Assembly: GCA_022843805.1 (NCBI GenBank)
Contig: JALHMY010000033.1
Location: forward strand, 21,655-85,654
Length of the DNA stretch: 64,000 nucleotides
Reading direction: 5' to 3'
Source of the DNA: Fuerstiella sp.
GTDB taxonomy: Bacteria; Planctomycetota; Planctomycetia; Planctomycetales; Planctomycetaceae
Shown piece after piece: positions 24,679 through 34,341 of this stretch. The notes beneath the pieces are model-generated. The model was given only the letters and a program-made list of their open reading frames with translations. It made no database searches and was not told the DNA's origin. Position 1 is the stretch's first letter; each line of letters opens with the position of its first letter. The translations under genes were made by a program, and so were the position numbers.

Positions 24679-26544
24679 ATGACCGATGCACTGAATACGG
24701 AAGGCGACTTCGCCTACAAATACCCGCCGTTCGAGACCTTTTTGAGCACCGATGCAGACCCCCCGACCGACGACGATCGGAACTGGGATCTCGTGTGCGT
24801 GAAGGTGACTCGATCGGCGGGCAGTGCGCTGGACTTTGCACAGTATCAGTGGGGACTGACAGCACCCCTGGAGAACAGGACGCAGCCCGCGGAGTTCACC
24901 CGCATGATCGAAACCCGGCTTCAAGACGGATCACCGGTCCTGTTTCGCGGGGATTACGTTTTTGAAGAGCACGAAATCAATCCCCGAAGTGAGAGTCTGA
25001 CCGCTCAGGGCCAGCTGCGAAGCTATCATTTCGGGAGCACGTTTGACGGGATGCCGCACTGGAACCCGGAAACCGAAGTCAATGTGAAGGTGCACGAGGG
25101 ACCGATCTTCAATCCGACGGTCGACGAACGTGTATTGCCGAATCGATCGTTGAAAGAAGTCTCGGACGTAATCGACGCATTGATCTGGGTGGATGCGGAA
25201 TCCGTCCAGACGACAGCCGGCCAGACGTACCACGACACCACACCGCTGAAGTGGGATCTGAAGCAGGCCGTGTACACAATGTGCTGGCTGTGCAATCCGG
25301 ATGAAGAGCACATCAGGAATCCGACACTGACGGAGCTGGAAGTTCTGGAGGATGCGCCGGAAATCCGGAATCTGCGGCTGCCGCTCGGGCAATACCTGCC
25401 GGCGTATCTCGACGCGTTGCTGCAGCCCCTGGGATATAACTGGTTCATCAAACTCGAAACCGAGACAGTCGAAGAGGTGGAAGTCACGACTCTCGTGATT
25501 CGCTGTTTCAAGCGGGGGGCGGGTCCGGAGAAGGAACTGAAACTTCAGCCTGTCGGCGAAATGTTCGATCCTGCGGAAAGCAATTGCAATCAGCTGATGA
25601 TTGCAAACCGGATCGGTGACAGCGTCAATGAGGTGGAGGTTTTAGGGGACTTCGCGACTTACGAGATCACAATTCCCCTGTTCCGCGGATGGCTGGCGAC
25701 ACACGACAGTCTGAACAATTCAGATTTGGATAAGAACGAAGGCACGGACTACCCAGCACACAAAGGCGTTTGGCGTGACTGGGTGGCGAACGAGGGCGGG
25801 GATTACACCGACACACGAACCGAGATCACCGGGCCCCCGGATTTCAGTGATGTGTTTGGAACACACTTCCCACGTCGTCGGCAGGCGGCAGAACCGCTGA
25901 CGTATCTGAGCGCAGCGACGTTTGAGCGACATCAGGTCCTCGTCGAATACAGCACGGACAGCGGAACAAGCTGGGCAAAAATGAGCGATGAAGAGGCGTC
26001 CAGTGTGTCGCTGCTGCCCGGGCAGATCGGTATCCGATTCACCGGCGACAAACCGCCGACCGTCCTGCAGGACGCGGGAGAAAGTGCCAGGGTTCGGATC
26101 ACCTGCACGGTTCGGGCCGATCATCGAATCCGCGGGTTTGCACCACGACGGACGTCTGCGGTGAACGGTCGTGTGGTACGTCAGACCATCATGGCGGAAC
26201 AACGCTTCAAGCTGCGGGAGCGGCAATCCACGGGAGCGTTTGCGTCCGTGTTGAGCGGAGCTGCGGACGAACGTGACGACACCGATGACATCCAGACCTA
26301 TGCAGAGAAGCTGCGGAACCAGTACGAGACGGCTGAGATTGCGGCAAACTTCTCGCTGCCGGGCATTCACCTGGATTATGAAATCGGGGACCTGATCACA
26401 AAGGTTGCGGGGCGCGAGCTGTCGCTCAACATGGCGTCGCCGACGGGAGATGCCCGATATCCGCAAATCACTTCCGTGACATGGGAGATGACCGAAGACG
26501 GACCGTTCACCCGGATTGCGGTCGATCGGGGGCAGAGTTCATGA
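24679..26544 (+). CDS. Tail-tip/baseplate hub-like protein
   Basis: A 621-residue protein of mostly beta structure. It contains a conserved-looking hub region (ADPPTDDDRNWDLVCVKVTR; NRSLKEVSDVIDALIW; LPAYLDALLQPLGYNWFIKL) like the late-control/tail-hub segment that starts the tail tip. A C-terminal region (LPGIHLDYEIGDLITKVAGR) resembles the 'l...l.lGd.v.v' fold of tail-hub and baseplate proteins. Its stop overlaps the next start (ATGA). The role is inferred from order and pattern. Confidence 0.5.
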   Translation: MTDALNTEGDFAYKYPPFETFLSTDADPPTDDDRNWDLVCVKVTRSAGSALDFAQYQWGLTAPLENRTQPAEFTRMIETRLQDGSPVLFRGDYVFEEHEINPRSESLTAQGQLRSYHFGSTFDGMPHWNPETEVNVKVHEGPIFNPTVDERVLPNRSLKEVSDVIDALIWVDAESVQTTAGQTYHDTTPLKWDLKQAVYTMCWLCNPDEEHIRNPTLTELEVLEDAPEIRNLRLPLGQYLPAYLDALLQPLGYNWFIKLETETVEEVEVTTLVIRCFKRGAGPEKELKLQPVGEMFDPAESNCNQLMIANRIGDSVNEVEVLGDFATYEITIPLFRGWLATHDSLNNSDLDKNEGTDYPAHKGVWRDWVANEGGDYTDTRTEITGPPDFSDVFGTHFPRRRQAAEPLTYLSAATFERHQVLVEYSTDSGTSWAKMSDEEASSVSLLPGQIGIRFTGDKPPTVLQDAGESARVRITCTVRADHRIRGFAPRRTSAVNGRVVRQTIMAEQRFKLRERQSTGAFASVLSGAADERDDTDDIQTYAEKLRNQYETAEIAANFSLPGIHLDYEIGDLITKVAGRELSLNMASPTGDARYPQITSVTWEMTEDGPFTRIAVDRGQSS

Positions 26545-28979
26545 GGATCGGACGATTCATCCAGTCGCATCATGGAAGCGTTTCGTTCGAGAATGCCGGA
26601 ACCGTTCAGCGAGTCAAGCCGTACCGACGGGCGAAACTCCTGCAGGCCGGCAAATCGACGGAGAAGAAACGGATTCGGTGGGTGACCATCAAGGGGTTGG
26701 ATATCGATGATGGGCACACCATCTGGGAGTTTGGCCCGGGAGCGTTTTGGGCACAGCACTATGATCGGGACGAGATCACCGGAATCGAACCGATCGTTAC
26801 GGATCCATGGGTGCCTGACCGGTATCTGGTCGCTTCACCTGCGAACACGGTGGGAGCATTTGCAGAGATTGGTAACCGGAACGTCGCCACACTGCAGGCG
26901 AACGCCGAACAGGCGCTGAAAATCACGAAGCTCGATTCGATCGATGGTTCGGTGATTTCGTCCGTATTGCTGGATTCGGGTTTCATTAACGAAGTGAAAT
27001 TCGTGAACGAGTTCTCTTCGGTGCATCGGCTCTCGGTAAACTCCAGTGCGGGGCTGTCGGACGGCATGTGGGCGATCACAGGGCCCATCACACCGTCGAT
27101 CGAGCTGATTGATTTTGCGAGCAACGGAACAACGAAAGAGTATGTGCTGCATGCACACAACAATTCCGCCGGCACTGTGACGCTCACGACACGAAACGGC
27201 GGGTATCCGGTTGTGTTGGATTTCGATGCGACCGCATCCGAAGTGGAAACCGCGATTGAAGCGGTGACGGGTGTCACATCGGCAACGTGTTCCGGTGGCC
27301 CGTGGCCGTGGCGCAAGATCGAAATCGAGGTGGTGTGGACAGCCGCGTCAAACGATTTCGCCACCATTGCCCATTCCGGCGCGACGTCGAATTCGGTGTT
27401 CACGTTCGGGTATTCGTTCACGGGGGGTGGGCAAAGAAGACTGACAGTCACGCCGACAACGGTGGTGGTGGGATCCCGGTTCCAGTTCTTCTTCACGTTG
27501 GGGGGCGTGCTGTTCGAATACACGGCGACAACCAGTCATATCCCGACGTTCCTGTCGCTGCTGGCCGGTGCATTGAACACGTTCATTGCGGCACAGGGTG
27601 CGGACGGATTCTGGTTCGGCAGCACCGCCAGCGCCACCGGAACAGAATTACGCGTCGACTATTCGCCAGGCGTTCATCCCCTGAATGTCACCGCATCCGG
27701 CGGAACCGGTGGTCGACCGGTGGAAGGATCCGTGACGGTTTTCGACCCGGATACCGGACTCATCGAAAACAGCATCGGATACGACTTCGGGTTTCCGGAT
27801 GGGTCGGCAACGTGGTTGATCAGCCGGACGGCGGCTCCCACCGTCTATCTCGGGCAAAACCAGAAGGCGGCACAAAAGATCGTGGCGGCGGCGGGCAATC
27901 GCATTGTTGCGACAGGGCAGGAGCTGGGACCCGGCTGGATTCAATGCTGGACAACCGGTACGACATGGACACGGGAATGGACGTATGACGGACCGGGGGC
28001 TTTAAGGACACTGGCAGATTCCGACACGGTGATTGTCGACTTTGGGCGAGCAACGTTCATCACCGGCGCTGGTCCGAAAACGCGTTGCGGTGCGTTGATT
28101 GTGACGGCAACCGGAGCAGTGACGGAATTTGATTCGGACCTTGTGTCGTTATCGACGGCAGACCTCGACCATCGCAAGTTCGGTCTCACGATGCAGGACG
28201 GGGCACCCTCGACGATCATGGTGAGCGGACTACACCGCAGACTGATCCCGCAGAGCCTGTTTCAGTACCATTTCCAGGGCATGGCAGCTGCGTGGGGCGA
28301 CGGTTCCAGTAAAGTGCTCAGAGGGCACACAATCGGCTGGAATGCCGATACGGTCTTTTCCCGGGCGTTCGGATTCACACCGATCGTGAAGCAGAACATC
28401 TACATTCGTCGCACGATTCGGGCGAGTTCAATCTCTGGAAGCGCGGCGAAAGGCTACACGTATGCCTTCAACACGGAAGCGTACATGGGGTTCAATGCTG
28501 AAGCGCAGTTCCGCTTTCGGTTTCAATCCAGCAGCGGCGGACTCCTCCCCAGAGAAACGGCATGGATTGATATCGACGCCACAGCCGCAGAAATCAAAGC
28601 GGCGTTGATTGCGATCTTTCCAGAGAACACTGAGGGGGTCGTTTCGAACATCATTGTGAACCCGTTCGGTGATCCTCCAGCCCTGCTGCATCCGACATCG
28701 CTAATGGAACGGGGGCTCGAAATTCAGTTCGCGACCGGGCCGGGATTCGTGCCGGTGCAATACGTGAACGAAGCGAACACGAATGTGATCATGCATGTCC
28801 AGAATACGGCACCGCGATTCGCAGGCGGCATTGTGGCTTACAACACAAGCGACGGGGAAGAACTCTGGTCCCGGGACTTCGGAATTGCGTTGAACGGTAA
28901 CCCCGTGGTGCATGCTGCGGGGTGGCTGAAAGGCGATCAGCTTTATCTGTACGGTCCACAGGTTGAGTCGGAACTGTAG
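26541..28979 (+). CDS. Large tail-tip or receptor-binding-type protein
   Basis: An 812-residue protein from ATG 26541 (4-nt overlap with the preceding gene). It is dominated by short beta strands with many Gly, Thr and Ser. Two related ~80-residue units recur: VLHAHNNSAGTVTLTTRNGG followed by VLDFDATASEVETAIEAV (~200-255), and RFRFQSSSGGLLPRETAWID followed by IDATAAEIKAALIAIF (~650-700). Both are strand-pair plus 'DATA.EI..Ai' helix repeats often seen in planctomycete and phage fibre proteins. The C-terminus (AYNTSDGEELWSRDFG) resembles a beta-propeller/PQQ-like blade. Probably a tail fibre or host-contact protein. Confidence 0.5.
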   Translation: MRIGRFIQSHHGSVSFENAGTVQRVKPYRRAKLLQAGKSTEKKRIRWVTIKGLDIDDGHTIWEFGPGAFWAQHYDRDEITGIEPIVTDPWVPDRYLVASPANTVGAFAEIGNRNVATLQANAEQALKITKLDSIDGSVISSVLLDSGFINEVKFVNEFSSVHRLSVNSSAGLSDGMWAITGPITPSIELIDFASNGTTKEYVLHAHNNSAGTVTLTTRNGGYPVVLDFDATASEVETAIEAVTGVTSATCSGGPWPWRKIEIEVVWTAASNDFATIAHSGATSNSVFTFGYSFTGGGQRRLTVTPTTVVVGSRFQFFFTLGGVLFEYTATTSHIPTFLSLLAGALNTFIAAQGADGFWFGSTASATGTELRVDYSPGVHPLNVTASGGTGGRPVEGSVTVFDPDTGLIENSIGYDFGFPDGSATWLISRTAAPTVYLGQNQKAAQKIVAAAGNRIVATGQELGPGWIQCWTTGTTWTREWTYDGPGALRTLADSDTVIVDFGRATFITGAGPKTRCGALIVTATGAVTEFDSDLVSLSTADLDHRKFGLTMQDGAPSTIMVSGLHRRLIPQSLFQYHFQGMAAAWGDGSSKVLRGHTIGWNADTVFSRAFGFTPIVKQNIYIRRTIRASSISGSAAKGYTYAFNTEAYMGFNAEAQFRFRFQSSSGGLLPRETAWIDIDATAAEIKAALIAIFPENTEGVVSNIIVNPFGDPPALLHPTSLMERGLEIQFATGPGFVPVQYVNEANTNVIMHVQNTAPRFAGGIVAYNTSDGEELWSRDFGIALNGNPVVHAAGWLKGDQLYLYGPQVESEL

Positions 28980-29015
28980 TTACAGTCACTCCCGGAATCG
29001 TGAAGGATGCAGGTC

Positions 29016-30548
29016 ATGTCAGAAATGCCGACGGACGAATTGCCGACTTATCATCGGTACAACTACCCACAGACATACAAACGATGGGTGCATCTGCGGG
29101 CTTTGGTTCACCGGGGGAAGGTGACAGTCATCCCGGAGTGGTTGGACTGCCAGGAGGCGTTTTTGCAGCACAATCACCCGTATGAAAACTTCGGGCTCAA
29201 AATGCTCAGGATTGACGAATCTCTGCCGTATGGTCCAGGGAACGTTTGCTGGCGACCGTCGGTCCTGACGCCGTCCATCATCGAAACAGCTGTGCAGCAA
29301 GAGTATCCGCGCACGTGTGCCCGATGGTATTTTCTCGATCTCAATCATCGGCGCGGTGTCTGGCAGGTCTGTGCTGAGTGGCGGGATTGCTTCGAAGCCT
29401 TCTTCTGCGACTGCTGCGACCATGAAAACGATGGCGCCGAAATGGTGCGAACCGACGAGTCGCAGCCGTGGCACCCGAAAAACGTCCGATGGCAAACTCC
29501 GACGATGCAGCAGCAAAGCGGAACCACAATCGATCAATACCGTCGGCTGTATGTGCGGTGGTGGAAAATTATGAGGGAATGGAAGGCGGGACGTTCAGTT
29601 GTTGTTCCCCGATGGAGTGAATCGTTTCTGAATTTCGTCGAGGATTGTCGCGAGTTCAATCGGCCAGGGTTTCGACTGTTCCGAAAAGATTGGGCAAAGC
29701 CATGGGGTCCGGAGAATATCATCTGGCGTGATGAGCGTCCCCAGGCCGGCCGAAACAACGAACAGGGAGAAGAACGTCTGAGACTTCGCAGAGAAGCAAG
29801 CGAACAGAAGCGGTTAGAAAGGCAGCGGATCAGAGATGAGCGGCAATTTGCAGCACAGGCAGAAAAGGAAGAACGCAGGCGACAGTCGCTCAGTCCGTTT
29901 CAACGGCAGTACCCGAAAACCTTTCACCGCTGGACAAAAATTATGGAGGGAGAAGCGATCGGGTCTTGGGGAGTCACACCGAGTTGGAAGGATTTTGAAG
30001 CGTTCATGGCGGACTGTGGTATTGATGAGCGACCAGGAAGCAGACTGGAAAGGATCGACACTACAATCCCGTGGAAACAATCCAACGTGTCCTGGAGGAA
30101 TCCGTTGTCGGAGGATTTATCGGAAGAGCCACTGGGAGTCGTATTGCCGTACAATCTCGACAGTCTGTCACGCATTCCGCTGGAGGATTCGATTCCGCGG
30201 CTCCCGGAGCAGTTGATCAGGATCCTGGGAGATCGGGGTCTATTGTTCGAGGTCTCGCACGCGCTGGCCATTCTGGCGTGTCTCGATGCACGCGAGATCG
30301 AGCTGATCCGGGATGTTCAGGAATTCCCGGAAGGTGGAGACGCAGAAGCCTTCACCGCGCACGTGAAACAGATTGCTGAGCGATATGAGCGAGTCCCACT
30401 CGGAGAGCAGAATCCGACAGAGATCTGGAGAATGGCTGCAGCGGTACGAGTACAGCGAGATGCTTACTCATCTGAGGAACCCACCTCAGATGAATATTGT
30501 ACAGAATTGAACTTACCGTCTCAGAATCGTTATTTGTCACTACCTTGA
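29016..30548 (+). CDS. Protein with four tandem W/NxxW phage repeats
   Basis: I place the start at ATG 29016 (AAGGA 8 nt upstream; ATG 29007 is too close to it), giving 510 residues. Four copies of a ~65-residue module share the pattern Y-P-x-x-x-x-R-W ... W-x-(D/E)-x-x-E-A-F ... R-x-D ... P-W-x-P-x-N-(V/I)-x-W-R. They sit at ~17-72, 90-160, 172-242 and 300-370. Each ends with the NxxW box (NVCWR, NVRWQ, NIIWR, NVSWR) typical of small phage proteins related to HNH/AP2-type DNA-binding modules ('P.NCRWAT'). A charged coiled coil (242-295) separates copies 3 and 4. The C-terminal ~110 residues are helical. Possibly a multivalent DNA- or RNA-binding protein. Confidence 0.65.
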   Translation: MSEMPTDELPTYHRYNYPQTYKRWVHLRALVHRGKVTVIPEWLDCQEAFLQHNHPYENFGLKMLRIDESLPYGPGNVCWRPSVLTPSIIETAVQQEYPRTCARWYFLDLNHRRGVWQVCAEWRDCFEAFFCDCCDHENDGAEMVRTDESQPWHPKNVRWQTPTMQQQSGTTIDQYRRLYVRWWKIMREWKAGRSVVVPRWSESFLNFVEDCREFNRPGFRLFRKDWAKPWGPENIIWRDERPQAGRNNEQGEERLRLRREASEQKRLERQRIRDERQFAAQAEKEERRRQSLSPFQRQYPKTFHRWTKIMEGEAIGSWGVTPSWKDFEAFMADCGIDERPGSRLERIDTTIPWKQSNVSWRNPLSEDLSEEPLGVVLPYNLDSLSRIPLEDSIPRLPEQLIRILGDRGLLFEVSHALAILACLDAREIELIRDVQEFPEGGDAEAFTAHVKQIAERYERVPLGEQNPTEIWRMAAAVRVQRDAYSSEEPTSDEYCTELNLPSQNRYLSLP

Positions 30549-30791
30549 TTCAGTCCGTAGAAATTTCGGTGAACATCACCAAAACCTAGTTTCACCGACG
30601 TTACCCGGTTTATCCGTATAATCGCGGTTTTTTACAGTGGCGTCAGCGTCAGATTCACCATGGAAGAAACAGAATCAGAAAATTTAAACATCGTCTGGAA
30701 GCGACCAATACGCTTATTGACAGCTCATAAATCGATCGATATGGTCGACTGACCAGAAGGCGACACTTGAGTAAGTAAGGGGAGGGGGTAC
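30549..30791. other. Intergenic gap
   Basis: 243 nt without a gene. A TATAAT hexamer lies at 30617-30622 with no good -35 partner at 17-18 nt, so it is only a possible promoter for the zinc-ribbon gene. An unusually AT-rich stretch covers 30650-30730. Confidence 0.3.
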
Positions 30792-32321
30792 ATGAGTGGA
30801 CGTGTAATTGTTGAATGTCCTGAATGTCTGGCAAAATTATCGCTTTCCGACGAAATCGATCCGGGGAAAAGGGTTCGGTGTCCAAAATGCAAAGAAGCTT
30901 TTGTGGCAATAGCAACTGAATCAGAACATGCCGATACAAGGGAACCCCCAGCGAGTTCGACGGTGCGTAAAGGGGAGGCAAAGAAATCGCATAGGGAGCC
31001 TGAATCAAGAAATCGGTCGAGGGAAGACCGGTCCCAGCCAGCATATGAAACAGCGGGCGCCAGAACACTTCCACCAAGAACGGGGTCGCGTCGAAGACTG
31101 AACTCCGAGTCCGCGCAGAATCGAAGTAGTCTGTCCGCCGGTGATTCCACATTCATGATTGCCGGCGTAACCATGGCAATTGTGATCTTAGTGGGTGCCG
31201 GTATCTATTTTTTCGGGTTTCGGAACCGGTCGGAAACCCCGAGTATCGCGAGTGCACCTGCTGAAACGGTCGCTTCTCAATCGGTGGTTCCTGCAACGAA
31301 TGCCGCACTCAATACAAACCAGAACACTGATCCAAACCCGACATCGGTATCGCTGTCTCCTCAGCAACCGCCTCCACAGTTGCCTGCGTTGCCGCAGCCG
31401 GCACCTCAGCAAGAATCGACATTTCCACAGCCGGTTGTTCCTCAAGGCACAGCCACAGCAGGTCTAGCTCCGCCACCCATCCAGACCAGCCAGGACAATG
31501 GCGTTGCCGCTTCGAATTCAGCTGAATGGCCAGAGGGTGTCGAATTGTTAACTGGTTCGACCCGCTGGTATTGGATGAAAGGTCTTCGGCCGGACGGGCA
31601 ACGTGTGGAAGTCATGGAACTCATTATCAACATGAAGGGTGACATGCTTTCCAGGGCAGTTGCCTATGGGCATGTGAATCTCAAGACTCTGAGTCTGGGA
31701 CCAAATCAAAATGTCGTACTCTACCAAGATTTTTTTAAGACGGCAGGTTCCCCCAACCCAATGTTGCAGTTCGAGCCTTATCGACCGCAGGGGTCAGAAG
31801 GAACCATTGATTACACACCGGGAAATCTGAGGATCTTCGTTCCGTTCGTGGCGCCGGCCAGTTCAGCTTCGACCCTGGCGCTGGTCGAGGGACAATTCCG
31901 GATTAGGGTTGGAAAAGTGCACGACATTGTGATTCCCGATCTTCGTGCGGCTATCAGAAACCGGCGCACGGACCCGGCACTTGCCGCGGTCAACGCAAAA
32001 GTTGCGATGTGGAAGGCGGATTACCAGGGCCGAAAGGTGGATATTTTCGAGTTCCGGATTGATCCGAAAACATCCGTAGGACCGCTGATCATCAAAGCCG
32101 AGGGACAAGTTTCGCCATATTTCGACCAAGGCATTGAAATGCGTCCGAACCTGGAATCCGATCCATCGGGAAATACGTTCTCAACTCGCCACACCCCTCA
32201 CGTGCCAGACAGTCAATTGAGCTTGGCTTTCCAGCTATATAGCGACCTGCAGGAAATTACGGTGCCGTTTCGGTTTGAGAATATTCCATTACCGGACATT
32301 TCATTGAAACCGAAAAAGTAA
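30792..32321 (+). CDS. MJ0042-type zinc-ribbon membrane protein
   Basis: A 509-residue protein, ATG preceded by GGGGAGGGGG. CPECLAKLSLSDEIDPG (Cys10, Cys13) and RVRCPKCKEAF (Cys32, Cys35) form the MJ0042 zinc ribbon that begins many planctomycete proteins. A basic/Arg-rich linker leads to one transmembrane helix at ~118-138 (FMIAGVTMAIVILVGAGIYFF), then a ~90-residue Pro/Gln/Thr-rich stalk (QQPPPQLPALPQPAPQQ). A folded ~270-residue extracytoplasmic domain of unknown function follows. It looks like a host gene rather than a structural phage gene, yet it lies between the tail module and the integrase. It may be a lysogenic-conversion gene. Confidence 0.7.
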   Translation: MSGRVIVECPECLAKLSLSDEIDPGKRVRCPKCKEAFVAIATESEHADTREPPASSTVRKGEAKKSHREPESRNRSREDRSQPAYETAGARTLPPRTGSRRRLNSESAQNRSSLSAGDSTFMIAGVTMAIVILVGAGIYFFGFRNRSETPSIASAPAETVASQSVVPATNAALNTNQNTDPNPTSVSLSPQQPPPQLPALPQPAPQQESTFPQPVVPQGTATAGLAPPPIQTSQDNGVAASNSAEWPEGVELLTGSTRWYWMKGLRPDGQRVEVMELIINMKGDMLSRAVAYGHVNLKTLSLGPNQNVVLYQDFFKTAGSPNPMLQFEPYRPQGSEGTIDYTPGNLRIFVPFVAPASSASTLALVEGQFRIRVGKVHDIVIPDLRAAIRNRRTDPALAAVNAKVAMWKADYQGRKVDIFEFRIDPKTSVGPLIIKAEGQVSPYFDQGIEMRPNLESDPSGNTFSTRHTPHVPDSQLSLAFQLYSDLQEITVPFRFENIPLPDISLKPKK

Positions 32322-32663
32322 TTCCTCTGCCGTGACGATAGCCGTATCTTTCACGATTTTTCCGCAGGGCGGCAAAATGTCGACGGTGAACCGCAGAAAA
32401 ACAGGGTACCTGAAATTCTGCCAGATTGTTTGATCCGATCCAGCTGGCGTGCGTATTGTACAGAACCAAAGCCGGAAACGGCGAACAAGTTCCAAACCCA
32501 TCAAGAGCCGAGAACCCCGTCCTGGGGCAATGGCAGCGCCGAGGAAACGAAGCGCAGGGCGCCTCTTGTCGTCCTGGAACGCCTACAGTACCAGGGCGGG
32601 GTTTTCCGTTATCGAACGGAAGACCCCGCAGGACGGTGTTCACACACAGAAAGAGCAAAAGAG
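32322..32663. other. Intergenic region with a long hairpin
   Basis: 342 nt without a supported gene. The main feature is a near-perfect 15-bp hairpin: GCGGGGTTTTCCGTT (32596-32610) pairs with AACGGAAGACCCCGC (32615-32629) around a 4-nt loop, with one G-T pair. It lies 34 nt before the next ATG. With no T-run it is more likely an mRNA leader element or a binding site than a terminator. Confidence 0.45.
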
Positions 32664-32963
32664 ATGACACAAGCAATGACGATGGACAATGCGGCCGGAT
32701 GGCGGATCGATCTGAGTGACCTGCCGGAAGAGCATGACGACAGCATGGTCACGATGGCGCACTTAGGTTTGCCGTCGAATATTGTCGCGACATTTTCGAC
32801 GGAGGATTGTCCAGAGTTCTTCGAGGATTTGCTGGATTGTGTGCCACCGGGGGAATCAGCGGAGTTGTTTGTTATCGTGCCTCACAGCATGCGGATGAAA
32901 CATACGCCGCGAAGTTGGTGGACGAAAACAGAGATTCAGGATGCGACGATTTACATGATCTGA
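32664..32963 (+). CDS. Small hypothetical phage protein
   Basis: A 99-residue acidic protein from ATG 32664 (ATG 32676 is an alternative). The ribosome-binding site is weak. MDNAAGWRIDLSDLPEEHDD and CPEFFEDLLDCVPPGESAEL suggest a small alpha/beta fold. No family recognised. It is followed by a strong terminator and the integrase. Confidence 0.5.
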   Translation: MTQAMTMDNAAGWRIDLSDLPEEHDDSMVTMAHLGLPSNIVATFSTEDCPEFFEDLLDCVPPGESAELFVIVPHSMRMKHTPRSWWTKTEIQDATIYMI

Positions 32964-32993
32964 CAAACGTTCATCGTAACGTGAAGTGAATGG

Positions 32994-33032
32994 ACCTCGT
33001 GCGAGAATTTGCACGAGGTTCTTTTCGTTTTG
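32994..33032 (+). terminator. Rho-independent terminator before the integrase
   Basis: ACCTCGTGC (32994-33002) pairs with GCACGAGGT (33011-33019) around an 8-nt loop, followed by TCTTTTCGTTTT. It separates the integrase transcript from upstream phage genes. Confidence 0.75.
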
Positions 33033-33123
33033 GTCTGTCGATTGAGTGATCCGTCTACTACAGATCGACGTTCGGAGGGACTCGGCTCGGAGAATTCGAA
33101 CACAGTTGCGGAAAGGTGGATTA

Positions 33124-34341
33124 ATGTCGCGAAGAACATCCGGGGAAGGCACGATCTGTAAACATCCTGGCGGACTATGGCAGGGCAAGGTTTCGCTCGG
33201 TTACAGCGTATCGGGTAAGCGTGTTCGACGTAGTGTGTACGGAAAAACGCAGGAAGAAGTGCGAAAGAAGATGGATACTCTTCGACGAAAGTATCGTCCG
33301 GGAGTGACGTCGTTCGGGCAGACGGTGGATGCGTATCTCACGGGCTGGATGCGGGACGAAGTGACGGTGAACACCGCCCCGAAAACAGCACTGACGTATC
33401 AGAACGCGGTCGACCTGCATATTCGTCCGTATCTCGGTAGCAAAAAACTGGAGAAGCTGACCTCTGAGGAGCTGCGACAGTGGCAGCGACTCCTAAAAGA
33501 GCTGGGGAAAAGCGATTCGGTCCGACATCGGGCAATGTCCGTTTTGTGCACAGCGCTGAATGCAGCAGTGCGGATGGAGATCATTCCGGAGAATCCGTTA
33601 AGCCGGCTGAAGAAACCGAAGATTGAAAGAAGAACGCCAGTTGTTCTGGAGAAAGTGCAAAGTGAGAAGCTGATCGAAGTGTGTTCAGCACATCGGATTG
33701 GTGACATTGTGATCGTCGCACTGTTCACAGGGATGCGAATGGGCGAACTGATCGGACTGCACTGGACAGACATCGATTTCGAAAAGCGACTGCTGCACGT
33801 CCAGCGAGCTGTGTCGTCTGTGCGTGGCAAGAGTGTCGTCAAAGTACCAAAGACAAAGAACAGCAGGAGAACCATAGTGCTGGATCCGATCGCAATGCGT
33901 GCCCTGCAGGAGCGTCAGAGAAAGGCGAATGCAGACGGCACGAATTCGCCGATCGTGTTTTGTAACTTCCGTCGTGGATACCTGTCGCAATCGAATCTGT
34001 ATTCGCATGTCTGGAAGCCGTTGCGGAAAGCGGCCGGATTGCCGGACACGTTCCGGTTCCATGATTTGCGACACACGCACGCCAGCATGCTGTATTCGGT
34101 CGGGGCGGGCATCCGGCACATACAGGAAAGACTGGGGCACGCAGACGTCGGCTTGACGATGGCGCTCTACACCCATTTGTTCCAGGACGCACAACGCGAA
34201 TCCGTTGACAGGCTGGCTTCGCTGGGAATCTCGTACGACGTCGAGAGGAAAACTCAGGACGTCGGAACAGAACCAAATGCGAACGGAAATGCAGATCTTG
34301 GGAATCGCGGTGATCAATCGCCGATCGATGACGGTCGGTAA
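33124..34341 (+). CDS. int: Tyrosine integrase
   Basis: A 405-residue phage integrase; the ATG has AAGGTGG 6 nt upstream, better than ORF-extending starts to 33046. Residues 1-55 carry an arm-binding type N-terminal domain (GEGTICKHPGGLWQGKVSLG, an AP2-like integrase DNA-binding domain). Residues 60-160 are the core-binding SAM-like domain (TFGQTVDAYLTGWM-type). The catalytic domain shows Arg205 (TGMRMGELIGLHW), His313 and Arg316 (HDLRHTHAS), His339 (LGHAD) and the nucleophile Tyr349 (MALYTHLF). All catalytic residues are intact. It lies near the tRNA-Arg fragment, its probable attachment site. Confidence 0.93.
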   Translation: MSRRTSGEGTICKHPGGLWQGKVSLGYSVSGKRVRRSVYGKTQEEVRKKMDTLRRKYRPGVTSFGQTVDAYLTGWMRDEVTVNTAPKTALTYQNAVDLHIRPYLGSKKLEKLTSEELRQWQRLLKELGKSDSVRHRAMSVLCTALNAAVRMEIIPENPLSRLKKPKIERRTPVVLEKVQSEKLIEVCSAHRIGDIVIVALFTGMRMGELIGLHWTDIDFEKRLLHVQRAVSSVRGKSVVKVPKTKNSRRTIVLDPIAMRALQERQRKANADGTNSPIVFCNFRRGYLSQSNLYSHVWKPLRKAAGLPDTFRFHDLRHTHASMLYSVGAGIRHIQERLGHADVGLTMALYTHLFQDAQRESVDRLASLGISYDVERKTQDVGTEPNANGNADLGNRGDQSPIDDGR

